A DNA stretch of 64,000 bases from Roseibium polysiphoniae (GTDB taxonomy: Bacteria > Pseudomonadota > Alphaproteobacteria > Rhizobiales > Stappiaceae): positions 434,001 to 498,000 of the forward strand of contig NZ_JACYXJ010000002.1 of the NCBI RefSeq assembly GCF_014842925.1. Direction: 5' to 3'. Below, one piece after another: positions 45,289 to 54,313 of the stretch (position 1 is its first letter; every line of letters begins with the position of its first letter). Below the pieces are notes generated by a model. The model did not search any database, was not told the DNA's origin, and worked only from the letters and a program-made list of their open reading frames with translations. Made by a program: the position numbers and the translations under genes.

Positions 45289-46164
45289 ATGACCTTATTG
45301 ATTGCCGCCCTGGTAACGGGGATCGGACTTGGAAGCATGTATGGCTTGATCGCCCTCGGCTTTCAGATCACCTACTCGGTTTCGCAGACAGTGAACTTTG
45401 CCCAGGGAAGCGTCGTCATGCTCGGCGCCGTCCTTGGATATGTTTTCATCGAGCGGCTCGGGTTGAACTGGTTGATCGCCTATCCGCTGGCGATCCTGTG
45501 TTGCGGTGGCTTTGGCATGATCGTCGAGGTCCTGCTGGTGCGTCTGTTCGTTGCGCGGAACTCAGAAGCCTGGCTGATGGCGACAGTGGCCGGCGGCATC
45601 TTTCTTGATAATGCGGTGCTCTTCACCTTCGGCAACGAGCCGCGAACGCTCGCCTCTACCCTGACCCAGTCGACGTGGCAGTTTGCTGGAACGGGCATCT
45701 ATCCGCAGCAGATTCTGGTTCCCATCGCCGCGGTCGGCGTTGCGCTTGCCCTGCATTTCCTGTTTCGCAAGACCCTGCAAGGACGCGCTCTGCTGGCCGT
45801 AGTTCAAAACGTCCAGGCTGCGCGGCTGATGGGTATCAACACGACTGCCATGGTATCCGGCTCCTTTGCTCTTTCCGCGATGCTTGCTGGCGGCGCCGGA
45901 CTGCTGATTGCGCCCTTGCTCTCGGTTCACTCCGACATGGGGACGCTGTTTGGCCTTAAAGCATTCGCCGTTGCCATTTTGGGCGGCATGACGTCAGCAT
46001 CCGGGGTGATGCTCGCCGGGTTTATCTTCGGGTTGGTGGAGGCGCTTGTGACCTCCTATCTCGGCTCGTCTTCCACTTACATCGTTGTCTTTGCGCTCGT
46101 CATCCTGGCGCTCACCTGGAAACCGGACGGATTGTTCGGGCGACCAGCAGTCAAGAAGGTCTGA
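45289..46164 (+). CDS. ABC transporter permease, LivH type
   Basis: The 291-residue membrane protein begins LLIAALVTGIGLGSMYGLIA and has about eight hydrophobic helices. It contains the LivH-type contact segment QGRALLAVVQNVQAARLMGI and AFAVAILGGMTSASGVMLAG. It forms half of the transmembrane channel, with the fused LivM domain of the next gene as partner. It lies 10 bp upstream of that gene. Normal in length and composition. Confidence 0.92.
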   Translation: MTLLIAALVTGIGLGSMYGLIALGFQITYSVSQTVNFAQGSVVMLGAVLGYVFIERLGLNWLIAYPLAILCCGGFGMIVEVLLVRLFVARNSEAWLMATVAGGIFLDNAVLFTFGNEPRTLASTLTQSTWQFAGTGIYPQQILVPIAAVGVALALHFLFRKTLQGRALLAVVQNVQAARLMGINTTAMVSGSFALSAMLAGGAGLLIAPLLSVHSDMGTLFGLKAFAVAILGGMTSASGVMLAGFIFGLVEALVTSYLGSSSTYIVVFALVILALTWKPDGLFGRPAVKKV

Positions 46165-46173
46165 GAAAACAAG

Positions 46174-48690
46174 ATGCAACATCTCATTTCCCGGACCGGG
46201 TTGGACCTATTCATTCTTGCGCTGACAATCGGCGGACTTGTGCTCACGCTTGCCAGTGGCGGCTATATTCAATTCGTCATGGGCTTGGTGGCGCTGACGA
46301 CTGTGTTGTGCGTTGGGCTGAATGTGCTCTACGGCCTGACCGGGCTGGTGTCGCTCGGACAGGTCGGCTTCTTCGCCATCGGTGCCTATGCCACCGGTGT
46401 TCTGCTGCTCAATGACGTCAGCTTCTGGATTGCCTTGCCAGCTGCGGCAGTCGCCGCCGGCATTTCCGGTTGGCTGCTTGCGATCCCGGCGGTCCGCATG
46501 GCCGGGCCATTTCTGGCGATGGTGACAATCGCCTTTGCCTTTATTGTCGAACATGGCGCTGTCGAGTGGCGCTCGGTGACGGGCGGCCAGAACGGTTTGA
46601 TGGGCTTTCAGATGCCCATGATTGGCGGATATACGCTTTCAGAAACGGATCTCGTGCTCTTCAGCATCTGTCTCGCAGGTCTGTCGCTCTATTTGTATCG
46701 CCGTCTGGCCGACAGTGGCTGGGGCATGGCGATGACCGGCATGCGGGATGCTGAAACAGCCGCCTCGTCGCTTGGCTACAAACCATTTGTCGTGAAATCG
46801 ACTGCATTCGCGATCGCAGCTGCGATGGCAGGTGTCGCGGGCGGCTTGTTCACGCCGCTGATGATGTTCATCGCTCCGAGCAACTTCCCCTTTTCGCAGT
46901 CAATCCTGTTTCTCTTCGCCGTCCTGATTGGCGGGGCCGGCAGTGTCCTCGGACCCTTGGCTGGCGCGCTCGTCACGGTTCTGCTGCCCGAATTTCTATC
47001 CGGACTGGCCGAATACCGGCTGTTGTTTTTCGGTGGCTTGCTTGTCGGCGTTCTTCTGATTGCACCTCGCGGACTTGTCGGGTCAATTGCCGCCTTCCTG
47101 CCACGACCCTCGCGCGCCATAGATCCCCGTCCGGCGACGGAAATCGAAGCGCTGCTGGCAGAGTATTCCAAGCCGGACAAGCTTGAGATCCAGGGGCTCG
47201 GCATTTCATTTGGCGGCGTGCGCGCGGTAGATGACGTCAGTCTGTCGCTGCCATCGGGCGCTGTGACGTCCATCATCGGGCCGAATGGCGCGGGCAAGAC
47301 GACAATTCTCAATATGATCAGTGGCTTCTACAAGCCTACGGATGGGGACATCACCTTGTCCGGTAAGTCACTTGCCGGGCTGCCAGCCTTCGAAGCCGCG
47401 CGCAGCGGGATCGCACGCACCTATCAGACGACAAAACTGTTCGAGAACATGAGCGTCGTTGCCAATGTGATCTCCGGATTGTCCAGAGGCAGGCTCGGCC
47501 AGCCCCTGGCGCGGATCGAGTCCCCGGAAAATCTTGAGCTCGCGGCCGGGCTCTTGCGGTATTGCGGTTATCTGGGAGATCTGGACAAGCGTGCCGGCGA
47601 TCTTCCTCACGTTGACCGCCGCCTTGTCGAGATAGCCCGGGCACTTGCCATGAAGCCGGGCGTTCTGTTGCTGGATGAGCCTGCCGCCGGGTTGATGCGG
47701 GCCGACAAGGACCAGCTCGCCGTCATCCTTCGCAAAATCGCGGACCTTGGGCTGGCGGTCGTGTTGGTCGAGCATGACATGGAGCTGGTCATGGGCATTT
47801 CAGACCGGATCCAGGCGGTCGATGCGGGCAAGCCGATTGCGTTCGGCACGCCTTCCGAAATCCAGGAGAACGAGATCGTCATCGCTGCCTATCTGGGCGA
47901 TGGATCCGCGCCAGCTTTGCCGCGCAAAGATCTCCTCGAAACGGTGGAAACGCCTGTTCTGTCGACCTTGAAACTGACCGCCGGCTATGGGGCGGCACCA
48001 GTCCTCAAGGATGTGACACTCAAGGTACGTCCGGGAGAAATGGTGGCTCTTCTTGGCGCCAATGGGGCAGGCAAATCCACCTTCCTGTCCGCAGTGTCGG
48101 GTCTTCACCGCCCGGTAGACGGGAGCATCATCCTGAAGGACGAGCCCGTTCATGCGCTTGCTCCTCATGACCTGGTTGCACGCGGCCTGGTTCTGGTTCC
48201 CGAAGGACGTCAGGTGTTTCCCGAACTGACGGTCCTCGAGAACATCGAACTTGGCGCTTACAAGCGGCAGCGGGATATGTCGGGCGATGAAGTCGAGGCT
48301 TTGCTCGAGCGGTTTCCGAGGCTGAAGGATCGGCTGCACAGTCGGGCAGGGCTTCTTTCAGGCGGCGAGCAGCAGATGATGGCCATTGCCCGTGGTCTCA
48401 TGGCACGCCCGAGTGTGCTTTTGCTGGATGAGCCGTCGCTTGGCCTGGCTCCGGCGATGATCAATGAGCTTTACGCAATCCTTGGGGAGTTGCGTGATGA
48501 GGGAACCACCATCCTGCTGGTCGATCAGATGGCCTCGCTTGCGCTTTCGGTGGCCGACTATGGCTACGTTCTCGAGCAGGGTCGTATCGTCATGGAAGGG
48601 CCTGCCAACGAGCTGATCTCAGATGAAAGGCTGACGGCAGCCTATCTGGGTGGCGGAGAGGATGTTTCCATGCAGGAGGCGGCGCGATGA
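46174..48690 (+). CDS. Fused ABC importer: LivM permease + LivG ATPase + LivF ATPase
   Basis: The 838-residue protein joins three subunits that are usually separate. Residues about 1-310 are a LivM permease (VLYGLTGLVSLGQVGFFAIG, AMTGMRDAETAASSLGYKPF). Residues about 335-585 are a LivG ATPase with Walker A GPNGAGKT near 370, signature-position LPHVDRRLVEIARALAMKPG and Walker B VLLLDEPAAGL. Residues about 597-830 are a LivF ATPase with Walker A GANGAGKST near 628, LSGGEQQMMAIARG and VLLLDEPSLGLAP. LivG domains often lack a perfect LSGGQ, so the variant is not necessarily a defect. The fusion fixes a 1:1:1 ratio and implies that only LivH and the binding protein are needed in addition. Its 3' end overlaps the next gene by 4 bases. 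Confidence 0.93.
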   Translation: MQHLISRTGLDLFILALTIGGLVLTLASGGYIQFVMGLVALTTVLCVGLNVLYGLTGLVSLGQVGFFAIGAYATGVLLLNDVSFWIALPAAAVAAGISGWLLAIPAVRMAGPFLAMVTIAFAFIVEHGAVEWRSVTGGQNGLMGFQMPMIGGYTLSETDLVLFSICLAGLSLYLYRRLADSGWGMAMTGMRDAETAASSLGYKPFVVKSTAFAIAAAMAGVAGGLFTPLMMFIAPSNFPFSQSILFLFAVLIGGAGSVLGPLAGALVTVLLPEFLSGLAEYRLLFFGGLLVGVLLIAPRGLVGSIAAFLPRPSRAIDPRPATEIEALLAEYSKPDKLEIQGLGISFGGVRAVDDVSLSLPSGAVTSIIGPNGAGKTTILNMISGFYKPTDGDITLSGKSLAGLPAFEAARSGIARTYQTTKLFENMSVVANVISGLSRGRLGQPLARIESPENLELAAGLLRYCGYLGDLDKRAGDLPHVDRRLVEIARALAMKPGVLLLDEPAAGLMRADKDQLAVILRKIADLGLAVVLVEHDMELVMGISDRIQAVDAGKPIAFGTPSEIQENEIVIAAYLGDGSAPALPRKDLLETVETPVLSTLKLTAGYGAAPVLKDVTLKVRPGEMVALLGANGAGKSTFLSAVSGLHRPVDGSIILKDEPVHALAPHDLVARGLVLVPEGRQVFPELTVLENIELGAYKRQRDMSGDEVEALLERFPRLKDRLHSRAGLLSGGEQQMMAIARGLMARPSVLLLDEPSLGLAPAMINELYAILGELRDEGTTILLVDQMASLALSVADYGYVLEQGRIVMEGPANELISDERLTAAYLGGGEDVSMQEAAR

Positions 48691-49910
48691 GCGATCTGAT
48701 CATCCGCAATGTCAGAACTTCGGAAACCGAGGGGCTTGTCGACCTTCTGATCGTCGGCAACCGGATTGAGGAAATAGGGGCTGGTCTGGTCGCCGAAGCG
48801 CCCGAACGAGACGGGAACGGCGCTCTGCTCGTTACGGGATTTGTGGAGAGCCATATCCACCTCGACAAGGCCTGTATACTGGATCGCTGCCGCAACGAAA
48901 CCGGCACGCTCGAAGGAGCGATCGCTTCAGTTGGGACGGCGAAACGGAACTTCACCGCCAGTGATGTCTATGACCGGGGCAAACAGGTGCTGGACAAGGC
49001 GATTGTCCAGGGCACCAATGCGATGCGGACCCATGTGGAAATCGACCCTGGGATCGGCCTTGCCGGTTTCGATGCCGTACTGGCGCTGAAGAAGGACTAT
49101 GCCTGGGCGGTCGACCTGCAGATTTGCGTCTTTCCGCAGGAAGGTCTGACCAACTATCCGGGAACGCAGGCGCTTCTGGAGGAAGCTCTCACCCGTGGAG
49201 GCGATCTTCTTGGTGGCTGCCCCTATACGGACAGCGACCCGAACGCGCAGATTTCTATCCTGTTCGAGATGGCAGAAAGCCACGGCGTGGATCTCGACTT
49301 CCATCTCGATTTCGATCTCGACCCGAGCTGGCGTCATCTGGATGAAATCGCACGCAAGACGATTGCGCATGGTTGGCAAGGGCGGGTGGCGATCGGCCAT
49401 GTCACGAAGCTGTCCGCGCTGCCGCATGCAGAGCTTATGGATGTGGTTGCGCTGCTCAAGGATGCCGGAATTGCCCTGACCGTTCTGCCGGCGACGGACC
49501 TGTTCTTGATGGGGCGCGGTGAAGACCATCTGGTGCCACGTGGTGTGGCACCGGCACAGGTCTTTCATGAGCATGGTGTGTGCTGCACGGTGGCGACGAA
49601 CAATGTGCTGAACCCCTTCACGCCTTACGGGGATTGTTCGCTGCCCCGCATGGCCAATCTCTTTGCCAACGTTCAACAGCTCAGCACGGAAAGCGAGCTT
49701 CAAGCCTGTTTTGATATGGTCACCGACATTCCGCGGAGACTGATCAATCAGTCGCGCCGGATTGCGGTTGGCGAGGCAGCGACCTTTGTGGCTCTGCCCG
49801 CGCTTACCGGCGGTCAGGCGGTCGCCGAAATCGCAAGGCCGCTGTGGGGCTTCAAGGATGGCAAAATGACCTTTGAACAAGCGCCGGCCGAGCTTTTCCA
49901 GCCGGCTTGA
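48687..49910 (+). CDS. Amidohydrolase, cytosine deaminase/AtzC-like, with Asp-to-Asn change
   Basis: The 407-residue product belongs to the metal-dependent amidohydrolase superfamily. It has the first ligand pair in GFVESHIHLDKACIL (His56, His58), a third His region in HGVDLDFHLDFDLDPSW and the fourth in VAIGHVTKLSAL. Cytosine deaminase and AtzC-type enzymes carry an Asp metal ligand or catalytic base in an ASDNV-like motif. Here the equivalent region reads VATNNVLNPFTPYGD with Asn305. This may be a family-wide variant with altered chemistry. It lies in the importer operon, with its start overlapping the livMGF stop, so it probably attacks the imported cyclic amide, nucleobase or aminated compound. 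The substrate is unknown. Confidence 0.85.
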   Translation: MSDLIIRNVRTSETEGLVDLLIVGNRIEEIGAGLVAEAPERDGNGALLVTGFVESHIHLDKACILDRCRNETGTLEGAIASVGTAKRNFTASDVYDRGKQVLDKAIVQGTNAMRTHVEIDPGIGLAGFDAVLALKKDYAWAVDLQICVFPQEGLTNYPGTQALLEEALTRGGDLLGGCPYTDSDPNAQISILFEMAESHGVDLDFHLDFDLDPSWRHLDEIARKTIAHGWQGRVAIGHVTKLSALPHAELMDVVALLKDAGIALTVLPATDLFLMGRGEDHLVPRGVAPAQVFHEHGVCCTVATNNVLNPFTPYGDCSLPRMANLFANVQQLSTESELQACFDMVTDIPRRLINQSRRIAVGEAATFVALPALTGGQAVAEIARPLWGFKDGKMTFEQAPAELFQPA

Positions 49911-49939
49911 TGTCAACCGGGCCTGAGGGAGAACCAGCC

Positions 49940-51514
49940 ATGACCGCGCAGCCCCCGTCCAAAGAGTTTCTCATCCAGTCACGCGCCGCGATCATCGGGG
50001 TGGCGCGCGACAATACGGGCGAAGTGGTTGAGCGCGCCGGTCTACATGTGAAAGACGGTGTGATTGTCGCTGTTGAGCCCTTCGATGAGCTCAAGGCAGG
50101 GCATCCGGATCTGCCTGTCGAGGGAGACGGCAATGCCATCGTTCTTCCGGGGCTGATCAATGGGCATCATCACTCAGGCCTGACGCCGCTTCAACTGGGC
50201 GTTCCGCTCGAGCCACTGGAGTTCTGGCTGCCGCAGTTCCGTGGCATGCGCTATGTCGGTCACCGGCTGGATACGCTTTATTCCGCAATCGAGATGCTGG
50301 AGGCCGGAACCACCACCGTTCAGCACATTCATCCGGGCCTCTCTGGTCACCCGGATGACTGGACCACCCTGTCTGACGCGGTCATTGGGGCATACCGCGA
50401 GATCGGGATGCGCTCGTCGTTTTCCTTCATGATCCGGGACCGGAACCAGCTGGTTCACGAAGACGATGAACCATTCCTGGATCGTCTTCCAGAGATTGAC
50501 GCCGACTATTGGCGCCCCAGGCTTGCGTCCAGCAAGGCTCCTATCGCGGATTACATGGCGTGGTTCGAACGCCGCAAGGCGCATTGGCAGGGGATGGATG
50601 CTGATAAGGTGTCCTGGCAGTTGGCGCCGGCCAATCTTCACTGGTGTACGGACGGCTGCCTTACGGCGATTTTCGACACGGCGGAGCGTACCGGTTCGAA
50701 AGTTCATATGCATCTGGTGGAAACCCACTTGCAGGCCGAGTTCGCCCAGAAACACTATGGCAAGTCGGCTGTGCAGCACTTGTCGGACCTTGGATGTCTC
50801 GGCCCGAATCTGACCCTGGGCCACGGCATCTGGATGGACGAAGACGATCTTGACCTGATCGGCAGCTGCGGCTGCTCGGTCTGTCACAATGCGAGTTCGG
50901 GGCTGCGCCTTGCCAGCGGGGTTGCGCCGGTCAACGACATGATCCGCCGGAAAATTCCGGTGGCGCTGGGCATCGACCAATCTGGGATCAATGATGATCG
51001 CGATATGCTGCAGGAGATGCGGCTTGTTTGGTCGCTGCACCGGGAACCGGGATTGTGGACACCGCGTCCTTCGGCGGCCCATGTCTTTCGTATGGCAACC
51101 GAGCATGCGGCAGCGACCACAGGGTTTGAGGGCCGGATTGGCCGTCTGGATCCAGGCAAAGCCGCAGACGTCGTGCTGCTTGACTGGAAGGACATAGCGC
51201 GTCCGTTCATCGATGAGCGGGTCCCGCTGCTAGACGCTGTTTTGCTGCGAAGCCGGCAGATGCCGGCGAAGACCGTTTTCGTCGGCGGGGAGAAGGTCGT
51301 TGATGCGGGGAGGGTGATCTCCATCGACCGGGAGCAGGTGCTGGAAGAAATCTCCGACATTCTAAGCTCTGCCCTGTCGCCGGTCGAGACCGAAGCGCGT
51401 GAGAGAACAGAGGCTCTGATGAGCCACATCCGCAATTGGTATGCCGAGGCCTATCCTGCCAGTGGACGCCAGCCCTACAGGTTTAACAGCCTGGCACGTA
51501 GACCGCCGTTCTAA
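49940..51514 (+). CDS. Amidohydrolase of the ATZ/TRZ (chlorohydrolase/deaminase) type
   Basis: The 525-residue product shows the subtype III amidohydrolase pattern: HxH in INGHHHSGLTPLQ, a metal His in KVHMHLVETHLQAEFAQKHY and a further His in LGHGIWMDEDDLD. The C-terminal beta-sandwich segment is RIGRLDPGKAADVVLLDWKD. The Asp region reads VALGIDQSGINDDRDMLQEM, so the fifth ligand is present. Members deaminate or dechlorinate s-triazines, guanine and other N-heterocycles. The ATG at 49940 has GGGAG upstream; an ATG at 49910 overlapping the previous stop is an alternative. It is the last gene of the plus-strand operon, and its stop interlocks with that of the converging operon. Confidence 0.88.
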   Translation: MTAQPPSKEFLIQSRAAIIGVARDNTGEVVERAGLHVKDGVIVAVEPFDELKAGHPDLPVEGDGNAIVLPGLINGHHHSGLTPLQLGVPLEPLEFWLPQFRGMRYVGHRLDTLYSAIEMLEAGTTTVQHIHPGLSGHPDDWTTLSDAVIGAYREIGMRSSFSFMIRDRNQLVHEDDEPFLDRLPEIDADYWRPRLASSKAPIADYMAWFERRKAHWQGMDADKVSWQLAPANLHWCTDGCLTAIFDTAERTGSKVHMHLVETHLQAEFAQKHYGKSAVQHLSDLGCLGPNLTLGHGIWMDEDDLDLIGSCGCSVCHNASSGLRLASGVAPVNDMIRRKIPVALGIDQSGINDDRDMLQEMRLVWSLHREPGLWTPRPSAAHVFRMATEHAAATTGFEGRIGRLDPGKAADVVLLDWKDIARPFIDERVPLLDAVLLRSRQMPAKTVFVGGEKVVDAGRVISIDREQVLEEISDILSSALSPVETEARERTEALMSHIRNWYAEAYPASGRQPYRFNSLARRPPF

Positions 51515-51936
51515 CTGCCATCGGGCCGCTCGATCATGCTGACATGGGCTGCAACCACCTTCCAGCCTTCCGGCGTGCGCACCCAGGTCTGCATCTGCCG
51601 TCCCACCTTGGTGGGGGCGCTGGGCTTGATATAGTGCGTCGAGGCGGTGGCGAAGTCCCGCCCATAGGTCGTGATCTCGACGCGCTCCAGTGTGCGGGCG
51701 AGATCCACATTCGGGCGGCCAGAGCGAAAAGCCGCGATTTCCCCATATCCATAGAGGTTCTCGCCGCCGCCATAGCGGATGGTCGTCGGCGCATTGAAGA
51801 ACAGGCGGTCCAACGTTTCGACATCATTCGAGACAAGCGCCGTCTCATACTCATGAAACATTGCAGTGACTTCTGCTTGGATCTCCGGAATGTTGATTTC
51901 CAGTGCAGCGCTGGCAGCGGTCTCTGTGTCGCTCAT
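51511..51936 (-). CDS. AtzH/HpxZ-like protein (DUF3225, NTF2 fold)
   Basis: The 141-residue product matches the AtzH/HpxZ group: VTAMFHEYETALVSNDVETL, then DRLFFNAPTTIRYGGGENLY and GYGEIAAFRSGRPNVDLART, with GRQMQTWVRTPEGWKVVAAH near the end. In cyanuric-acid degradation AtzH acts on 1,3-dicarboxyurea formed by AtzE-AtzG; HpxZ belongs to the oxalurate cluster. An AtzE/AtzG pair is encoded just upstream in the same operon, which supports the assignment. It is the last gene of the minus-strand operon, its ATG overlaps the preceding stop (TGATG) and its own stop overlaps the converging gene by 4 bases. Confidence 0.85.
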   Translation of the reverse strand: MSDTETAASAALEINIPEIQAEVTAMFHEYETALVSNDVETLDRLFFNAPTTIRYGGGENLYGYGEIAAFRSGRPNVDLARTLERVEITTYGRDFATASTHYIKPSAPTKVGRQMQTWVRTPEGWKVVAAHVSMIERPDGS

Positions 51937-52709
51937 CAAGTTTGCTCCTGCTTATAGGCCTGGATCTGGTCCCTGAGCGTTTCGAGAAAGGGAATGTCGC
52001 GGTATTGATCGGGTTGGACCACGTCCCAGGCAACGCCGGCCGGCTGTGGGTAGGGTGTCCGGGTCTCGATGAGTTCAAGCTCTGTCGCGATGGCATGAAG
52101 GGCGCTGTCGTGGTCCATCATGACAAGGCTGCTGTCGTCCACGACCTGCAACGAATGAACGGTCGTTGTGATCAATGTGTCCACTTTGAGTTTGCCAAGT
52201 TCGCGAAAGATGCCGAGTTCAAGATCGGCGAAACCGCCACCCTTGCCGGTGCGTCCGCCGTTGCGGCTGACGGCAACACAGCCGACGACCACAAAATCGA
52301 GGGGTTCCATGTCGATAAATTCGACTGGCTCTCCATGTTCGACGAAGCCCTGTGAGGTCGCGGCGAGCTCGAACTGGATGCCGGCCTTCTCAAGAGCCTC
52401 CGGATCGAGGCGCACGAACGGGTAGGGCTTCAGGAGCTCGGGGACAGGCGCATAGACAATCTTGCCGTCGTAGAGGGCCCTGAGACGCACGGGTATCTGC
52501 GGCGGATCCGGGTTGCACTTGACGGTTCGCGCCGCTTTCCACTGAGGGAGCTGAGCCAGATTCAGAGCTGCCTGGTCGGCACCGGCGAAGTTCGGGATGC
52601 GGCTGTCGACGGGGCCGACGTTGACGCCACCCGACACCAGGCCCGACCAGATCTGATGCCTGATTTCATCCTTGTTTTCGTTTCGTCCTGACCAACGTGC
52701 CGTTTCCAT
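51936..52709 (-). CDS. 5-formyltetrahydrofolate cyclo-ligase-like protein
   Basis: The product begins ENKDEIRHQIWSGLVSGGVN and ends with the family's variable tail. LPQWKAARTVKCNPDPPQIP and GFVEHGEPVEFIDMEPLDFV are followed by the Gly-rich GGRTGKGGGFADLELGIFRE, which corresponds to the ATP-binding loop of 5-formyl-THF cyclo-ligases. At about 257 residues it is longer than canonical MTHFS (about 190), which places it with the extended paralogs often found beside AtzE-type amidases. It lies 22 bp after the AtzE gene. Whether it acts on folate or as a ligase in ureide metabolism is not known. The ATG at 52709 was preferred to 52721 because it is closer to the homology. Confidence 0.8.
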   Translation of the reverse strand: METARWSGRNENKDEIRHQIWSGLVSGGVNVGPVDSRIPNFAGADQAALNLAQLPQWKAARTVKCNPDPPQIPVRLRALYDGKIVYAPVPELLKPYPFVRLDPEALEKAGIQFELAATSQGFVEHGEPVEFIDMEPLDFVVVGCVAVSRNGGRTGKGGGFADLELGIFRELGKLKVDTLITTTVHSLQVVDDSSLVMMDHDSALHAIATELELIETRTPYPQPAGVAWDVVQPDQYRDIPFLETLRDQIQAYKQEQT

Positions 52710-52730
52710 GGGGCTATCCACTTTCGAGGT

Positions 52731-54131
52731 TCAAAGTGCTGCGACCGGCGCTTTGGCGACGCCGATTTCTTGCAGATGGTGCGCCACGCGCAGGGCCAGG
52801 TCCTCGCGCCAGGCAGGTGCAATCACCTGAACGCCGATCGGCAGGGATGCGCCTTCCAGCCAGATCGGTACGGACACCGCGGGCAACCCGATGAAGGAGA
52901 TCGGCTGGGTGAACAGGCCGATGTTCGGCCGGGCCGGCATGATCTGACCGGCGAGCGTGATTGTCTTGGTATCGGACGGCAGAGAGGTAAAAGGCGTCGT
53001 GGGCGTCAGTATGATGTCGAATTCTTCGAACATCTTGCTCATCAAGTCACGGAACCAGCTGCGGAACCGATGCGCCTGCTGGACCCAAAGGGCAGGGATC
53101 ATCGTCCCGGCCAGGAAGCGATCACGCGTGTCGGGGTCAAAGTCTTCCGGCCGCGACCGGATCCGGTCGAAGTGGAGGTTCGCTCCCTCGCTGGCCGTAA
53201 TCACATAGGCTGCCGCGCGGGCGCGGGCAGCTTCTGGGATCTCAACCTCTCGGCTTGCGCCAACAGCTGCAGCGACCGCGTCGACAGCGGCCAGGGCCTC
53301 TGGTTCGGCGTTTGTTCGGAAATAGCCGCCTGCCGTGGCAATTCTCAACCCCTCGATGCCATTCCTGAGCTCTGTCGTTGTTGCCAGAAACGGCTTGTCC
53401 GCCTGCGCGGGGTCCATTGGATCTGGTCCTTGCAGGACATCGAAGACAAGGGCGAGATCGCGGGCGGACCTTGCCATCGGACCCAGATGGTCGAGGCTTC
53501 CCACGAAGGGAAATGTGCCATGCCGGGATAGGCGGCCGTAAGTTGGCTTCAGGCCGAACAATCCACAAAATGAGGACGGCACCCGAATGGAACCATTTGT
53601 GTCCGACCCGAGCGCAATGGGCACCATGCCACTGGCGACCGACGATCCTGAGCCGCTGGAAGAGCCGCCCGCCATGCGGCTTGTGTCATGCGGGTTCAGG
53701 CAATTGCCGTCATGTATGTTTTCACCAGTGAAGTCATAGGCATATTCGCCCATGTTCAAGCCGCCTGTGAGGATTGCTCCAGCCGATTTTAGCCGTGATA
53801 CCAGAAATGCGTCCGCAGTTGCTGGCGGATTGGTGCGGTTGATTTTGGAACCCGCGCGCGTGGACATTCCTTCGATGTCGAACAGGTTCTTGACTGCAAA
53901 GGGCACTCCGGCGAGGGGAAGATAAGCGCTGGTTGCGACCTGCCGATCGACCTCCTGCGCGTCACTCAGTGCCTTTGTCTCAATCACGTCCGTGAATGCG
54001 CCAAGTGCTTGATTTAGCTGCTTGATGCGATCAAGGCTGGCTGTGGCGGTATGTGTCGCGGTCAACTCTGTGGTCTTGACCGAGTCGGCGATGGCGGTGG
54101 CATCCGCTTGAATGCTGTCGAAACTGGTCAT
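52731..54131 (-). CDS. atzE: AtzE-type amidase (carboxybiuret/oxalurate amidohydrolase large subunit)
   Basis: The 466-residue product is an amidase-signature enzyme with the Ser-Ser-Lys triad. Lys is in GVPFAVKNLFDIEG, and the two Ser residues lie within GGSSSGSGSSVASGMVPIAL followed by GSDTNGSIRVPSSFCGLFG. Length and the N-terminal block match AtzE/HpxY-type amidases, which require the small AtzG/HpxX partner; that partner gene directly precedes it and overlaps by 4 bases. AtzE hydrolyses 1-carboxybiuret in the cyanuric acid pathway. Here the surrounding biuret hydrolase, AtzH-like protein and allophanate hydrolase argue for the same or a related ureide substrate. Oxalurate is the main alternative. 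Confidence 0.87.
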   Translation of the reverse strand: MTSFDSIQADATAIADSVKTTELTATHTATASLDRIKQLNQALGAFTDVIETKALSDAQEVDRQVATSAYLPLAGVPFAVKNLFDIEGMSTRAGSKINRTNPPATADAFLVSRLKSAGAILTGGLNMGEYAYDFTGENIHDGNCLNPHDTSRMAGGSSSGSGSSVASGMVPIALGSDTNGSIRVPSSFCGLFGLKPTYGRLSRHGTFPFVGSLDHLGPMARSARDLALVFDVLQGPDPMDPAQADKPFLATTTELRNGIEGLRIATAGGYFRTNAEPEALAAVDAVAAAVGASREVEIPEAARARAAAYVITASEGANLHFDRIRSRPEDFDPDTRDRFLAGTMIPALWVQQAHRFRSWFRDLMSKMFEEFDIILTPTTPFTSLPSDTKTITLAGQIMPARPNIGLFTQPISFIGLPAVSVPIWLEGASLPIGVQVIAPAWREDLALRVAHHLQEIGVAKAPVAAL

Positions 54132-54313
54132 GGCACGAACACCGAGGCTGCTTCTTCGGCGTCATCGAGCGGGAAGGACAGAAGCAGATCGGCGGCCTTT
54201 TTCGTCGCCGTGATATGGGCTTCCACCTCAGGGCGCCAGTCGTCTTCGATGGTCAACTCATTCAGCGCCTGCATATGAGTGACATGCGCCTTGGCATCGA
54301 AAGTCTCGCTCAT
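54128..54313 (-). CDS. atzG: AtzG-like small subunit (DUF4089)
   Basis: The 61-residue protein ([40 protein letters not shown], then EEAASVFVP) is a DUF4089/AtzG/HpxX polypeptide that stabilises the AtzE-type amidase and completes its active site. Its start and stop overlap its neighbours by 4 bases each, the tight packing expected of a subunit pair. The size matches the family. Despite its length it is a real gene, judged by homology and position. Confidence 0.87.
   Translation of the reverse strand: MSETFDAKAHVTHMQALNELTIEDDWRPEVEAHITATKKAADLLLSFPLDDAEEAASVFVP

Noticed and set aside
44013..45338. Long minus-strand frame opposite the Liv-type binding protein
   Set aside because: A 425-codon open frame exists on the other strand, but it is the antisense shadow of a G+C-rich gene with clear family motifs and has no domain of its own.
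47594..47640. Loss of the ABC signature motif in the LivG domain as a defect
   Set aside because: LPHVDRRLVEIARAL is at the right place, and LivG-type ATPases commonly have LPYG-like variants of LSGGQ. It is not evidence of inactivation.
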